DNA of 46,433 nucleotides from a virus, in the IMG/VR virus record IMGVR_UViG_3300032288_001529, positions 1 to 46,433 of that record. The stretch is one strand, 5' to 3'. The translations under genes were made by a program, and so were the position numbers. Below are positions 39,737-46,433 of the stretch, piece by piece. The notes beneath the pieces were generated by a model, which saw nothing but the letters and a program-made list of their open reading frames with translations, was not told the origin of the DNA and ran no database searches. The stretch's first letter is position 1; each line of letters opens with the position of its first letter.

Positions 39737-39982
39737 TTAGTTGAGTACCTTATAGAAATCTGCATTTACGTAATGACTTTTATTGGAAGAACTTACTTTC
39801 ACATCTTTGATGACAGCTTCGATATTATTTTTCCAGTAGTTAAGAAACTCATGAACACGTGGTATATCTGGCACAATATCATCAAACTGACAATAAAACT
39901 CATTTACCAGATTTTGATAGTCTGGCAGATAGTATGTGATACCAACAAAGATTATTTCTTTTTTAGGTAACAGTATTATCAT
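39737..39982 (-). CDS. Usg-like small protein
   Basis: 81 residues. ITYYLPDYQNLVNEFYCQFD with DIVPDIPRVHEFLNYWKNNI follows the Usg family pattern of Alphaproteobacteria (YHLPDHPxLLQxFxWQxxDLAPxFPxLxxFLxFWExNLDG), found next to trpF in those bacteria. The role of Usg is not known. A phage-borne member would point to the host group. The ATG at 39982 lies exactly where a T4-type late promoter (TATAAATA, 39988-39995) is expected to start transcription, and no ribosome site precedes it, so it may be leaderless. Confidence 0.65.
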   Translation of the reverse strand: MIILLPKKEIIFVGITYYLPDYQNLVNEFYCQFDDIVPDIPRVHEFLNYWKNNIEAVIKDVKVSSSNKSHYVNADFYKVLN

Positions 39983-39987
39983 AATTC

Positions 39988-39995
39988 TATTTATA
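39988..39995 (-). promoter_or_regulatory. T4-type late promoter TATAAATA before the Usg-like gene
   Basis: Exact TATAAATA on the minus strand directly after the gp23 terminator. The following context GAAT is shared with the gp22 late promoter. Confidence 0.85.
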
Positions 39996-40024
39996 AAAAG
40001 AAAGAGGGGAACAAGTCCCCTCTT
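39996..40024 (-). terminator. Rho-independent terminator after gp23
   Basis: Minus strand: perfect 9-bp stem AAGAGGGGA/TCCCCTCTT, 5-nt loop, followed by TCTTTTT. It lies 32 nt after the gp23 stop and touches the next late promoter. Confidence 0.92.
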
Positions 40025-40055
40025 AGGTTTGTACTAATCTCTTTTCTTCTTCTTG

Positions 40056-41393
40056 TTAGGTTAGGTTTCTAACACGGAAGATTCTGTAGTAGATGTTAGC
40101 TTGATCGGCAGTATTGCGATCACTGATAACACCATTACCAGCAGCAGTAGCGAATGGGTTAGCTACCATGCCATAGCGGGTTTTGAAGCCGATCTTTGGC
40201 TGGAAAGTATCTTGACCGATTGCACGTACCATCTGGAGAGGAACGTAGGGGCAATAGAAAATGCCAGCGTCATAAGGAGAAGTACCCTTATAACCGACAG
40301 TGCAAAGTTCGTCGCCTACAGAAGAACCACCGAAGTATGGATCGATGTAAACTCTGATGCGACCATGGAGAACACCAGCGAAGGTGTTGCCAGTGTCATC
40401 AACTTGTAGATTGGCTTGGAGAGCTGGAGTATAGTCGAGAACACCAGCCATAGCTAGGGCAGATGCAACGTCTGAGGAGACGATGATCATGTTACCCTTG
40501 CCGCGGCGAGTCGCACGAGCAATAGCGTTAGCTTCACGTTCAATCTGGAATACTAGACCCTTGAACTTTTCAACTGACCAACGGCCATTTGCGTCGGTGT
40601 CAAGATCGAAAGTACCTGGAGTTGTTACGCCATATAGAGCACCCTTTGTGGCTGTTCTATAGATGGTACGAACGACTTCACGGTTGATTTCAGCTAGAAT
40701 TTCTGTTGAAAGAATATTGGCTAGCTCAGTCTCAGCGTCTAGACCATGAACTGCCTTAAGGTCTTGAGCAAGTTCCATGGTGTATTCTGCTTTGAGAGCA
40801 CGGCTACGAGCAGTGACAGTTACCTTATCAATGCTGAAAGCCATTTCAGCAAATGCATTGCCTGTGGTGCCGTCGCCAAGAGCTTCAGCTTGAGATGTAG
40901 ACATGCCCTTGCCAACAGTGTATGTTGAAGAGGTATCTAGATCATAAACAGGGTTAGTATTTGCATGGGCACCAGTACCAGTGAGACCACCAGCAGCGTT
41001 CTGTGAAGAGAATGCAGTGTTGGCTTCATTGAATAGGGCTTCAGTGCCGTCTTGTGTCTTGTAGCGTGACCGCATAGCGAAGATGAGGCCGGTAGGGCCA
41101 GTCATTGGCTGAACGCCGCAGATATCATAAGCAATGAGGTTTGGTAGAGCACGACGAACAAGTGAAATTAGAATTGGATCATATGAACCAATGTTTGTGC
41201 CTGCACCGAGACCGCCACCAGCGTTAGTGGGAGCAGCTTCGTTTAGCTGACGTGACTCTTCGGCCATAGCCTTTTCTTGGTTCTCAAGAATGATGGCTGT
41301 AACTGCACGACGATATGGATCTTTGATTTGTGAAAGACCGTCATGGTCGAGAACAGGTGACCACTTTCTTTCAAGTTGCTCTGTCAAATACAT
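40056..41393 (-). CDS. 23: Major capsid protein gp23
   Basis: 445 residues, exo-T-even type (T4 521, lacking part of the insertion domain). Landmarks: MYLTEQLERKWSPVLDHDGL, IKDPYRRAVTAIILENQEKA, then GSYDPILISLVRRALPNLIA, YDICGVQPMTGPTGLIFAMR and GYKGTSPYDAGIFYCPYVPL. A gp21-type cleavage site L-N-E|A occurs in RQLNEAAPTN (after residue 52). AGGA lies 9 nt before the ATG, within the coding end of the endonuclease. It forms the capsid hexamers; no gp24 vertex gene is seen here. Confidence 0.97.
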   Translation of the reverse strand: MYLTEQLERKWSPVLDHDGLSQIKDPYRRAVTAIILENQEKAMAEESRQLNEAAPTNAGGGLGAGTNIGSYDPILISLVRRALPNLIAYDICGVQPMTGPTGLIFAMRSRYKTQDGTEALFNEANTAFSSQNAAGGLTGTGAHANTNPVYDLDTSSTYTVGKGMSTSQAEALGDGTTGNAFAEMAFSIDKVTVTARSRALKAEYTMELAQDLKAVHGLDAETELANILSTEILAEINREVVRTIYRTATKGALYGVTTPGTFDLDTDANGRWSVEKFKGLVFQIEREANAIARATRRGKGNMIIVSSDVASALAMAGVLDYTPALQANLQVDDTGNTFAGVLHGRIRVYIDPYFGGSSVGDELCTVGYKGTSPYDAGIFYCPYVPLQMVRAIGQDTFQPKIGFKTRYGMVANPFATAAGNGVISDRNTADQANIYYRIFRVRNLT

Positions 41394-41952
41394 ATTTTTT
41401 ATTCCTTCTTTTTCTTTCTGTAGGATTTACTTGAAATCCCTTATGTTGTTTTCTATTTTGGATTCTGTAAGCAACAGCCCTAAGGGCTGACTCACTCAAT
41501 CCGTTTTCTTTTGCAAACTTTCTTATATTATTTATAATTTCTATTTTTCCAGAAGGAAAAATAATTTGCCAAAATTTTGAATTACAAGAAAGTTTATTTT
41601 GGTGTTCTTTGGTTCTTGGTTTTTTAATTCCTGTTTGACTCAAACTCATTTTTCTTTTTGATATATCGGAATGTTTAGAAAACCAACCATCGCCACCTTC
41701 AGTTTTGTTTAATAGTATACCAGTCTTATTATCTTTACGACCATACCATCGAATATATCTTCTCTCTAAAGCACAAGCTCCTAGATTTGTCAAATTTGAT
41801 TCCATAATAACACGAAAACACTTTTCTTTAGGTATAGAAATGCCTTTATGTTTTTCATTTATTCTATTCTTGCGTCCTTTTCCAATATAGTAAGGAGTAA
41901 GAGTAGATTTTTTTATATAAGCATACACATAATAATCGTTATATATACTCAT
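41371..41952 (-). CDS. Free-standing GIY-YIG homing endonuclease between gp22 and gp23
   Basis: 193 residues, AT-rich. GIY-YIG core YNDYYVYAYIKKSTLTPYYI with GKGRKNRINEKH, then WYGRKDNKTGILLNKTEGGD and a NUMOD1-like segment GKIEIINNIRKFAKENGLSE with SALRAVAYRI. GGAGG lies 9 nt before the ATG. Its last 23 nt overlap the gp23 start, and the codons for KRRNKKY contain the gp23 ribosome site. An internal TATAAATA (41529-41536) may serve gp23. Nothing suggests an intron: both gp22 and gp23 are complete. Confidence 0.88.
   Translation of the reverse strand: MSIYNDYYVYAYIKKSTLTPYYIGKGRKNRINEKHKGISIPKEKCFRVIMESNLTNLGACALERRYIRWYGRKDNKTGILLNKTEGGDGWFSKHSDISKRKMSLSQTGIKKPRTKEHQNKLSCNSKFWQIIFPSGKIEIINNIRKFAKENGLSESALRAVAYRIQNRKQHKGFQVNPTERKRRNKKYVFDRAT
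41529..41536 (-). promoter_or_regulatory. Possible late promoter for gp23 inside the endonuclease gene
   Basis: Exact TATAAATA on the minus strand, 136 nt upstream of the gp23 ATG. The region is AT-rich, so a chance match is possible, and the downstream context (ATAT) differs from the two other late promoters (GAAT). Confidence 0.5.
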
Positions 41953-41978
41953 ATGCTGATACCTCCGTTTCAGGTGTT

Positions 41979-42014
41979 AGAGTGGGCAGATGCTGTAACA
42001 TCGTGGCCCACACT
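41979..42014 (-). other. Hairpin between gp22 and the endonuclease gene
   Basis: Minus strand: AGTGTGGGC and GCCCACTCT (8 of 9 pairs) closing an inner GATG/CATC stem with 6-nt loop. No U-tract follows on the minus strand. It lies 18 nt after the gp22 stop and may slow transcription, block exonucleases or be part of the old gp22-gp23 spacer. Confidence 0.6.
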
Positions 42015-42031
42015 TTTAATTCACAGTATTC

Positions 42032-43645
42032 TTACTTTGGTAATGTTTTACCGAGAGCACGGACATATGCATTCATTGGTCCTTGCAATTCTTCTGAGAT
42101 CATGGATCTCCCATCAGCATCTTCAACATTATCAAGTGAAGTTTGTGCTGTTACTGTGGATGGGAAATAGCTCTCTTTGAGAGTATGAATCTTGCGAGCA
42201 TACTCGTCGGTTGAGTTGAAATCAATGTTTTCAGCAAGAGCAAATAGCTTGTCTGCTTGAGTGTCAGTTAGACCACCGCAAGCACCTCTAAGAATTTCAT
42301 ACTTCTTAGATTCAGCAAGCATCTTGTTGAGAGAAACATTGCGATCAATTTCTTCGTTTAGCTTGCCTTCAAGAGCTTCGACCTTTTCAGCAAGACCTTC
42401 AACGATGGAAATTTTTTCTTCTGGAACATCGATATAATGTTCTGCAAATAGATTACGAAGACCTGAGATGAAGTCTTCAGTTAGTTCTGAACGAAGACCA
42501 GATTCAATAGCAACTTCGTTTTCTGCAATCCATTGTTCAACGACATAGTTGAGATAATCATCAACTTGTTCTGTGAGTTGTTCCATGATAGCAGAAACTT
42601 CTTCTTGAAGTGATTCAGCATATGCTTCTTCGATTACAGAAAGTTCTTCTTGAAGTCTGGTATTGACAGCAGATTCGAAGATAGTTTCAGCCTTTACACG
42701 GAAATCTTCAGAGAGTTGTTCGCCGTCTAGGAGTGCATCAACATCTTCTTTTATACTTTTTTCAATCTTACGACGTTGTGCTTGAGACATAACTTGACTT
42801 GCCGAATTTTTTCTGCGTTCATCTGGAGTTTCTTTTTCATATTTCTTTTGAGCATAGTCATCAAACTTCTTGCCTCTTTCTTTTTCTGCTTTGTAGGCAT
42901 TTAGTGCAAATGTATTCTTACCGGGTTGACCTCGCCAAACGTCGCTTCTGCCAAGGATTTCAGATGCTCTTTCATCACTTTTCATTTTTGCACGCATTGC
43001 TTTTTCAGAAGAGATTTCGTCGAGTTGTTCAACATCTTCTTCGATGATTTCGAAGTTCTCTTCGATAGCTTCAGCAATTTCTTCCTCAGAAGCACCTTCT
43101 TCGAGCATGGCATCAATGAATGCTTCTAGCTCTTCGGAAAGTTCGAAGTCTTCTTTCATTTCTTCTTTATCATCTTCTTTATCATCTTCTTTTTCGTCTT
43201 CTTTTTCGTCTTCTTTTTCAGCCTTTTTGGCTTCTTTGATTTGACGATAAAGTTCTTGAAGTTTCTTCTTTTTATCTTCTTCGTCGTCTTCCATTTCTTC
43301 AGCCATAGAAGTCTTCTTCATTGGCTCTTGAGGAACAGCAGATACGCTTGAACGTGATGAATCTTTCTTTGTTTGACCAGCAGCCCGAGCGCCAAGATTA
43401 TCAGTGGGTGCACCTGATTCAGGTGTTTGGCCACCAAGATCCTCAGCATCTTCTACTGGAGGCATTGAGCCTGGATTTACAAGACGACCTTCAGCGCCAC
43501 GTGAATTGGGGCGAAGAGTTGCCATATTTGGTGTCATTGACTTAGCGCCACGATCAGGATCTCCAGCGTCCATTGGGCTGACGGAAGGAATCATACCTTC
43601 TTTCATCAAGATCGCCTTCGCTGTTTCTGTTAGAGACTTACCCAT
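42032..43645 (-). CDS. 22: Prohead core scaffold gp22 (long, acidic)
   Basis: 537 residues, about twice T4 gp22 (269), as in cyanophage-like members. The N-terminus MGKSLTETAKAILMKEGMIP and SRGAEGRLVNPGSMPPVEDA is followed by a highly acidic part with five tandem 12-bp units (EKEDEKEDEKEDDKEDDKE), then long helices (EEVSAIMEQLTEQVDDYLNY, VEQWIAENEVAIESGLRSEL, EDFISGLRNLFAEHYIDVPE) common to gp22. It is the scaffold for gp23 assembly, later removed by gp21. AAGGAG precedes the ATG and a late promoter variant lies 31 nt upstream. Confidence 0.92.
   Translation of the reverse strand: MGKSLTETAKAILMKEGMIPSVSPMDAGDPDRGAKSMTPNMATLRPNSRGAEGRLVNPGSMPPVEDAEDLGGQTPESGAPTDNLGARAAGQTKKDSSRSSVSAVPQEPMKKTSMAEEMEDDEEDKKKKLQELYRQIKEAKKAEKEDEKEDEKEDDKEDDKEEMKEDFELSEELEAFIDAMLEEGASEEEIAEAIEENFEIIEEDVEQLDEISSEKAMRAKMKSDERASEILGRSDVWRGQPGKNTFALNAYKAEKERGKKFDDYAQKKYEKETPDERRKNSASQVMSQAQRRKIEKSIKEDVDALLDGEQLSEDFRVKAETIFESAVNTRLQEELSVIEEAYAESLQEEVSAIMEQLTEQVDDYLNYVVEQWIAENEVAIESGLRSELTEDFISGLRNLFAEHYIDVPEEKISIVEGLAEKVEALEGKLNEEIDRNVSLNKMLAESKKYEILRGACGGLTDTQADKLFALAENIDFNSTDEYARKIHTLKESYFPSTVTAQTSLDNVEDADGRSMISEELQGPMNAYVRALGKTLPK
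43161..43220. repeat. Five tandem 12-bp units in gp22
   Basis: Five direct repeats of TCTTCTTTWTCR on the plus strand; in the protein they encode alternating Glu/Asp/Lys residues. Suitable for length change by slippage. Confidence 0.85.
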
Positions 43646-43675
43646 TGTTGAAAAACTCCTTTTATATGGTTATTC

Positions 43676-43683
43676 TATTTATG
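43676..43683 (-). promoter_or_regulatory. T4-type late promoter (CATAAATA) before gp22
   Basis: One mismatch from TATAAATA on the minus strand, followed by GAAT as at 39988. Predicted start near 43670 gives a ~25-nt leader containing AAGGAG for gp22. Confidence 0.7.
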
Positions 43684-43688
43684 CTTCT

Positions 43689-44339
43689 TTAGATTTTGCG
43701 AATGTAATTCTCAAATAGTTTGAGTGCTGTTTCTTCTATCTCTCTACGGCTTAGAGTTTTGATATGTCTTCTTGTGTCTTCTGCTGCCTCTGCCATTTTC
43801 CAGTTAGCACCATCAAAGAACCATTCAACACCTTCCATAATACCACTTACGAAAGCATCAGGTGCAGAAGGATCAGCCACAATATCAGCAGCCGTAGCTA
43901 GTTTGAAATCATCTTGAACTAATTGAAATCCATTTTGTGGTTTGAGTGAACCAACACCTCTAGTTGAAACACCTAAGTTAGCACCACTATCGAGCAATCC
44001 TTTTACTATATTACCCATTGGAGTATCAACAATTTTTGCTTTACCAATGAAGTTATTGCCATCAGGATACAGTTTAGAGATCATGTGTGATACACGATCA
44101 AGGTTGATAGATGGTGTGTCGGGGTGACCTAGTTCACCATAAGCACGATTCTTGTTTACATACTCTCTGTTGTATCTATCAACTTCTTTGCTTAGAACGG
44201 CATATGGATATACTCTTCCATTTCTGTTTTGTCGTTCCGCTTGCATGAAGATACCTGTAATGAAATGAGATTTTTTCCCATCTTTTGATTCTTCAACAAG
44301 ATATTTGATTTCTTCTACTTGTTCTTTAATCAACTTCAT
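43689..44339 (-). CDS. 21: Prohead protease gp21
   Basis: 216 residues (T4 212). Serine protease of the S77 type: HFITGIFMQAERQNRNGRVY, YGELGHPDTPSINLDRVSHM with the probable catalytic His, and GLLDSGANLGVSTRGVGSL with the probable catalytic Ser. It cleaves scaffold and capsid proteins at L/I-x-E sites such as the one in gp23. A weak AGGA lies about 13 nt before the ATG. It is followed by gp22 and gp23, the standard T4 order. Confidence 0.95.
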   Translation of the reverse strand: MKLIKEQVEEIKYLVEESKDGKKSHFITGIFMQAERQNRNGRVYPYAVLSKEVDRYNREYVNKNRAYGELGHPDTPSINLDRVSHMISKLYPDGNNFIGKAKIVDTPMGNIVKGLLDSGANLGVSTRGVGSLKPQNGFQLVQDDFKLATAADIVADPSAPDAFVSGIMEGVEWFFDGANWKMAEAAEDTRRHIKTLSRREIEETALKLFENYIRKI

Positions 44340-44343
44340 TGGC

Positions 44344-44613
44344 TTAGTATCCTAATCTCTTTCTTTTTTGAAGTGACTTAGCACGCTTTCTGATTGCTTG
44401 CTGAAGTTTTGCTCTTCTTTTAATCTTGCCTGTTCTGGCACCCATCTTACGATTGCGGCGTTCAGTTGGTGACATTCTCTTGAGTTTGCCACCACGAATG
44501 GTCATGCCAGGCACATTAGAGACTTTCTTACGTCTCTGTACTTGACCATTTCGAATTCTGAGCTTTACGATCTTGACTCTTGCAGCTTCACCTAGCTGCT
44601 CTTCTTGGCTCAT
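44344..44613 (-). CDS. Highly basic small protein of the prohead region
   Basis: 89 residues with about one third Lys/Arg: RVKIVKLRIRNGQVQRRKKV, SNVPGMTIRGGKLKRMSPTE and RRAKLQQAIRKRAKSLQKRK. Not recognised by family. It sits just before gp21, where T4 has gp67/gp68 prohead-core genes, so a core or DNA-binding internal head role is possible. It could neutralise the acidic gp22. ATGA overlap with the 120-aa gene. Confidence 0.65.
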   Translation of the reverse strand: MSQEEQLGEAARVKIVKLRIRNGQVQRRKKVSNVPGMTIRGGKLKRMSPTERRNRKMGARTGKIKRRAKLQQAIRKRAKSLQKRKRLGY

Positions 44614-44972
44614 TTGCCTTTTTCTTTCTTAATTTTTTCCATAGCAGCACGAGCAAGTTTTTTAGCTTGATTCTCTTTCTTTGCTTTTGGATTTGATACT
44701 TTTTCAGTATCGCCGCCAACAAATGGAGAATCGTCGTCTTCAGCTAGACCTCTTTTAGCATAATCAAGTGAACGTGGTATTGAACCAGTTGATGTCATAG
44801 AACGCCCAGTCATAGGATTCAATGGATATTGTTCTTTGACAAAATCTCTAGCAGCCATCATCTTCTTCATTTCGTGAAGTTTGGCTTGTGTAATTTCTGC
44901 AATTCTTTCTTTGATAAGACTTTCAGCTAGTGTCAAGTCTTTTTCTATAATACTTCCTACGAAATCTTTCAT
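44610..44972 (-). CDS. Small head-region protein, possible prohead core
   Basis: 120 residues: a helical N-terminus MKDFVGSIIEKDLTLAESLI and KERIAEITQAKLHEMKKMMA, a middle with YPLNPMTGRSMTSTGSIPRS, and a basic tail (KKENQAKKLARAAMEKIKKE). The N-terminal pattern is similar to gp68-type prohead core proteins of T4-like phages, at the expected position between portal and protease. ATGA overlaps on both sides couple it to its neighbours. The call is by position and pattern only. Confidence 0.6.
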   Translation of the reverse strand: MKDFVGSIIEKDLTLAESLIKERIAEITQAKLHEMKKMMAARDFVKEQYPLNPMTGRSMTSTGSIPRSLDYAKRGLAEDDDSPFVGGDTEKVSNPKAKKENQAKKLARAAMEKIKKEKGK

Positions 44973-45490
44973 AGTGCTGCTGGTCCTCTATTGAATGCTA
45001 CTGGATCTGCTGTTTGTCCTTGATCATAATCTCTGCCGTCTTTTCTAACTTCAACAAGTAGAGTGAAGACATCATTGGCTTTCATACCATAAGTTGATAT
45101 GAGAATATCACCATTTGTATTTGCTTCAGGATTAGGAAAAGAACCACCACCAACACCACCAAGAGGTTCGCCAATAAACTCAAATGAGTCGTTGCTTATT
45201 ACAATGATTTCAGAATTGCTGTCTCCATGCCACTGCAACTTCATATATCCAGTTGCATTAGGACCAATTGAAGTTGATCCTTTAATCTTGCTGATTGCTG
45301 TTCTATAAGTTGATCTTGGATCAGCGCCAGCTTGCATAATATAACCATTGGCATTTAGTGCATTTGTCAGTGTAGAAACATCAACCAGAGTTGTGTTGGC
45401 AAATTGTGTGCCATCAGATATACAAATATACTTCAGAAGTGCTCTTCTGTTATTATCAACAATTCTTTGTTCTCTTATCAAATTTGCCAT
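44969..45490 (-). CDS. Probable virion protein, 173 aa
   Basis: 173 residues, beta-rich. NRRALLKYICISDGTQFANT, TLTNALNANGYIMQ, GYMKLQWHGDSNSEIIVISN and PNEANTNGDILIST-like stretches are reminiscent of conserved structural proteins in marine T4-like phages; the end DYDQGQTADPVAFNRGPAAL is also typical. No T4 counterpart is known to me. It overlaps the upstream gene by TAATG and the downstream gene by ATGA. A head decoration or neck role is possible. Confidence 0.6.
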   Translation of the reverse strand: MANLIREQRIVDNNRRALLKYICISDGTQFANTTLVDVSTLTNALNANGYIMQAGADPRSTYRTAISKIKGSTSIGPNATGYMKLQWHGDSNSEIIVISNDSFEFIGEPLGGVGGGSFPNPEANTNGDILISTYGMKANDVFTLLVEVRKDGRDYDQGQTADPVAFNRGPAAL

Positions 45491-46433
45491 TAGTGGTGCC
45501 TTACTGCAAAGTTAATTACTTTTTTAAGTGATGATACGTCTTCGTTGATCATCTTTTCGACTTTTCTTTTATTCTCTTTATTTAGTGATTCGTGAAGATT
45601 CATAATTTTCTTAGCAACCCTGCCGTTTACAGTGATTGAAGTGTCTTCAAACATAAGTTCTTCTTGAGTATCTTTGTTTTCTGAAAGAATCCGAATCTTG
45701 TTGAAGTTGGTTTGTTCAGACATAGACATTGCCGTCTGAGCATTTCCCCAATATCTTTTTGCTCTTTCAACTGAAGTTTGTTGTGATTCACCAGGTGCAC
45801 CAACTTTAGCTTTGGCCATATTAGCATCAAATTGATATTCACCACCAGTCGATCTTGGTGTGTCACCAGGAGAAGCTCTGGTTCCCTGATCGCCATCTTG
45901 ATTGCCACCACCGCCTAGTACTGCTCCTGCAAGAGTTGCAGCACCTCTTGCTACTCCTCTTGCTCCTCGTCCGATTCCTTTAGCAACTTTCCAACCCTTT
46001 GAACGTTTGAAACCTGTTTTAGCTGCTTCTTTAGCGGCATTTAATTTGGTACCTGCTTTAGCAAATTTAGCAGCTTTAGCAGCACCTGAAGCACCTCTTA
46101 TTGCTGCTGCACCAAGTCCACCTGTTGCTAGTCCAGCACCTATCGTGGCAGCATCGAGAGCTAGATTTCCAGCTGCATCCAAATATCTTCCTTCTTTGTA
46201 TGCTTTATATGCGTCTACACCAGGAGTAAGACTTTTTGCTACTTCTTTAGTTTTTTCCCAACTAGGAATATAGTCTGATACACCTTCATCCAATTTTTCT
46301 TGTCTTTTTTGTGAAAGCCTATTTTTGAAATTTGTTCTAGTGTTTTCTCCAAACATACCATAACTTGCTTCTGGTCCTCTAATTGGACCTTTGCTTGAAG
46401 ATTTTGTATCTTTCTTTTCTGATGGTATCTCAG
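45490..46433 (-). CDS. Alanine/glycine-rich head-region protein, 5' end outside window
   Basis: The frame is open to the window edge; the ATG at 46356 has no ribosome site and the codons before it (…GPIRGPEASYG) continue the reading frame, so the protein is longer than 288 residues. Residues after that ATG include an amphipathic start (NRLSQKRQEKLDEGVSDYIP), then a Gly/Ala-rich hydrophobic stretch (LALDAATIGAGLATGGLGAA) followed by basic helices, a pattern of RHS-/toxin-like pre-domains or membrane-inserting virion proteins. The C-terminus (RKVEKMINEDVSSLKKVINF) is helical. Not recognised. It precedes the head genes and might be an injected or internal head protein. Confidence 0.6.
   Translation of the reverse strand, partial: EIPSEKKDTKSSSKGPIRGPEASYGMFGENTRTNFKNRLSQKRQEKLDEGVSDYIPSWEKTKEVAKSLTPGVDAYKAYKEGRYLDAAGNLALDAATIGAGLATGGLGAAAIRGASGAAKAAKFAKAGTKLNAAKEAAKTGFKRSKGWKVAKGIGRGARGVARGAATLAGAVLGGGGNQDGDQGTRASPGDTPRSTGGEYQFDANMAKAKVGAPGESQQTSVERAKRYWGNAQTAMSMSEQTNFNKIRILSENKDTQEELMFEDTSITVNGRVAKKIMNLHESLNKENKRKVEKMINEDVSSLKKVINFAVRHH

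Noticed and set aside
41979-42020. The hairpin as a plus-strand terminator (TTTTAATT follows)
   Set aside because: There is no plus-strand gene upstream that would need it; the T-run is short.
45902-46273. Plus-strand alanine/proline-rich frame
   Set aside because: It is the antisense image of the Gly/Ala-rich minus-strand protein; no start signal or domain.
1-46433. tRNA genes, insertion sequences or an integrase/attachment site
   Set aside because: Gaps between genes are nearly all under 150 nt, none folds as a tRNA by eye, and no transposase or integrase motif was seen.

Overview
The window is an internal piece of a T4-superfamily myovirus genome (exo-T-even type, with core genes resembling cyanophages and T4-like phages of Alphaproteobacteria). 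It carries recognisable homologues of gp43, RegA, gp62, gp44, gp45, DsbA, gp1, gp46, gp47, gp55, UvsW, UvsY, gp23, gp22 and gp21. Every gene I can support lies on the minus strand, so the biological reading direction is from 46433 down to 1. Most neighbours overlap by ATGA or TAATG, which suggests strong translational coupling. Host clues are an Hsp20 with a ROSE-like leader and a Usg-like protein, both reminiscent of Alphaproteobacteria. The host itself is not proven.

Layout in transcription order. (1) 46433-39218, head morphogenesis: an alanine-rich protein cut by the window edge, a probable virion protein, two small proteins in the usual prohead-core position, protease gp21, a long acidic scaffold gp22, a GIY-YIG homing endonuclease, major capsid protein gp23, a strong terminator, then a TATAAATA late promoter driving a Usg-like gene and a tail-tube-fold gene. 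(2) 39155-32465, recombination and transcription: UvsY, UvsW, an Sm-like protein, late sigma factor gp55, gp47/gp46 and a small protein. (3) 32468-26180, accessory: an HNH endonuclease, a TET-associated-type glycosyltransferase (possible DNA hypermodification), a GC-rich CobT-like VWA/metallopeptidase plus CobS-like AAA ATPase pair, a small winged-helix protein with an unusual structured leader, and a GT-A glycosyltransferase. (4) 26177-22025, replication: gp1, gp45, DsbA, gp44, a homing endonuclease, gp62, RegA.

(5) 22025-14720: a virion and lysis block placed between regA and gene 43. It holds a large structural protein, dUTPase, baseplate-spike and PAAR proteins, a glycine-rich fibre/adhesin, a cupin, Hsp20 with a candidate RNA thermometer, a heme-oxygenase-like protein and a modular endolysin. 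(6) 14711-1195: an approximately 13.5 kb sugar cassette with glycosyltransferases (including a GT10 fucosyltransferase), GDP-mannose 3,5-epimerase, a 4,6-dehydratase, a DegT aminotransferase, a GNAT acetyltransferase, five methyltransferases and a 2OG-Fe(II) oxygenase. (7) 1179-1: two small genes and the N-terminal third of DNA polymerase gp43.

Regulation seen in sequence: near-consensus sigma70-type promoters (for example TTGACA-N17-TATAAT) precede hsp20, cobS, the 272-aa glycosyltransferase gene, gene 45, the 64-aa gene-47-46 unit and uvsY. T4-type late promoters (TATAAATA or one mismatch) precede gp22, gp23 and the Usg-like gene. All three homing endonuclease genes sit at seams between genes, and the ribosome-binding site of the downstream gene lies in the endonuclease 3' end. 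No tRNA, CRISPR array or IS element was seen.
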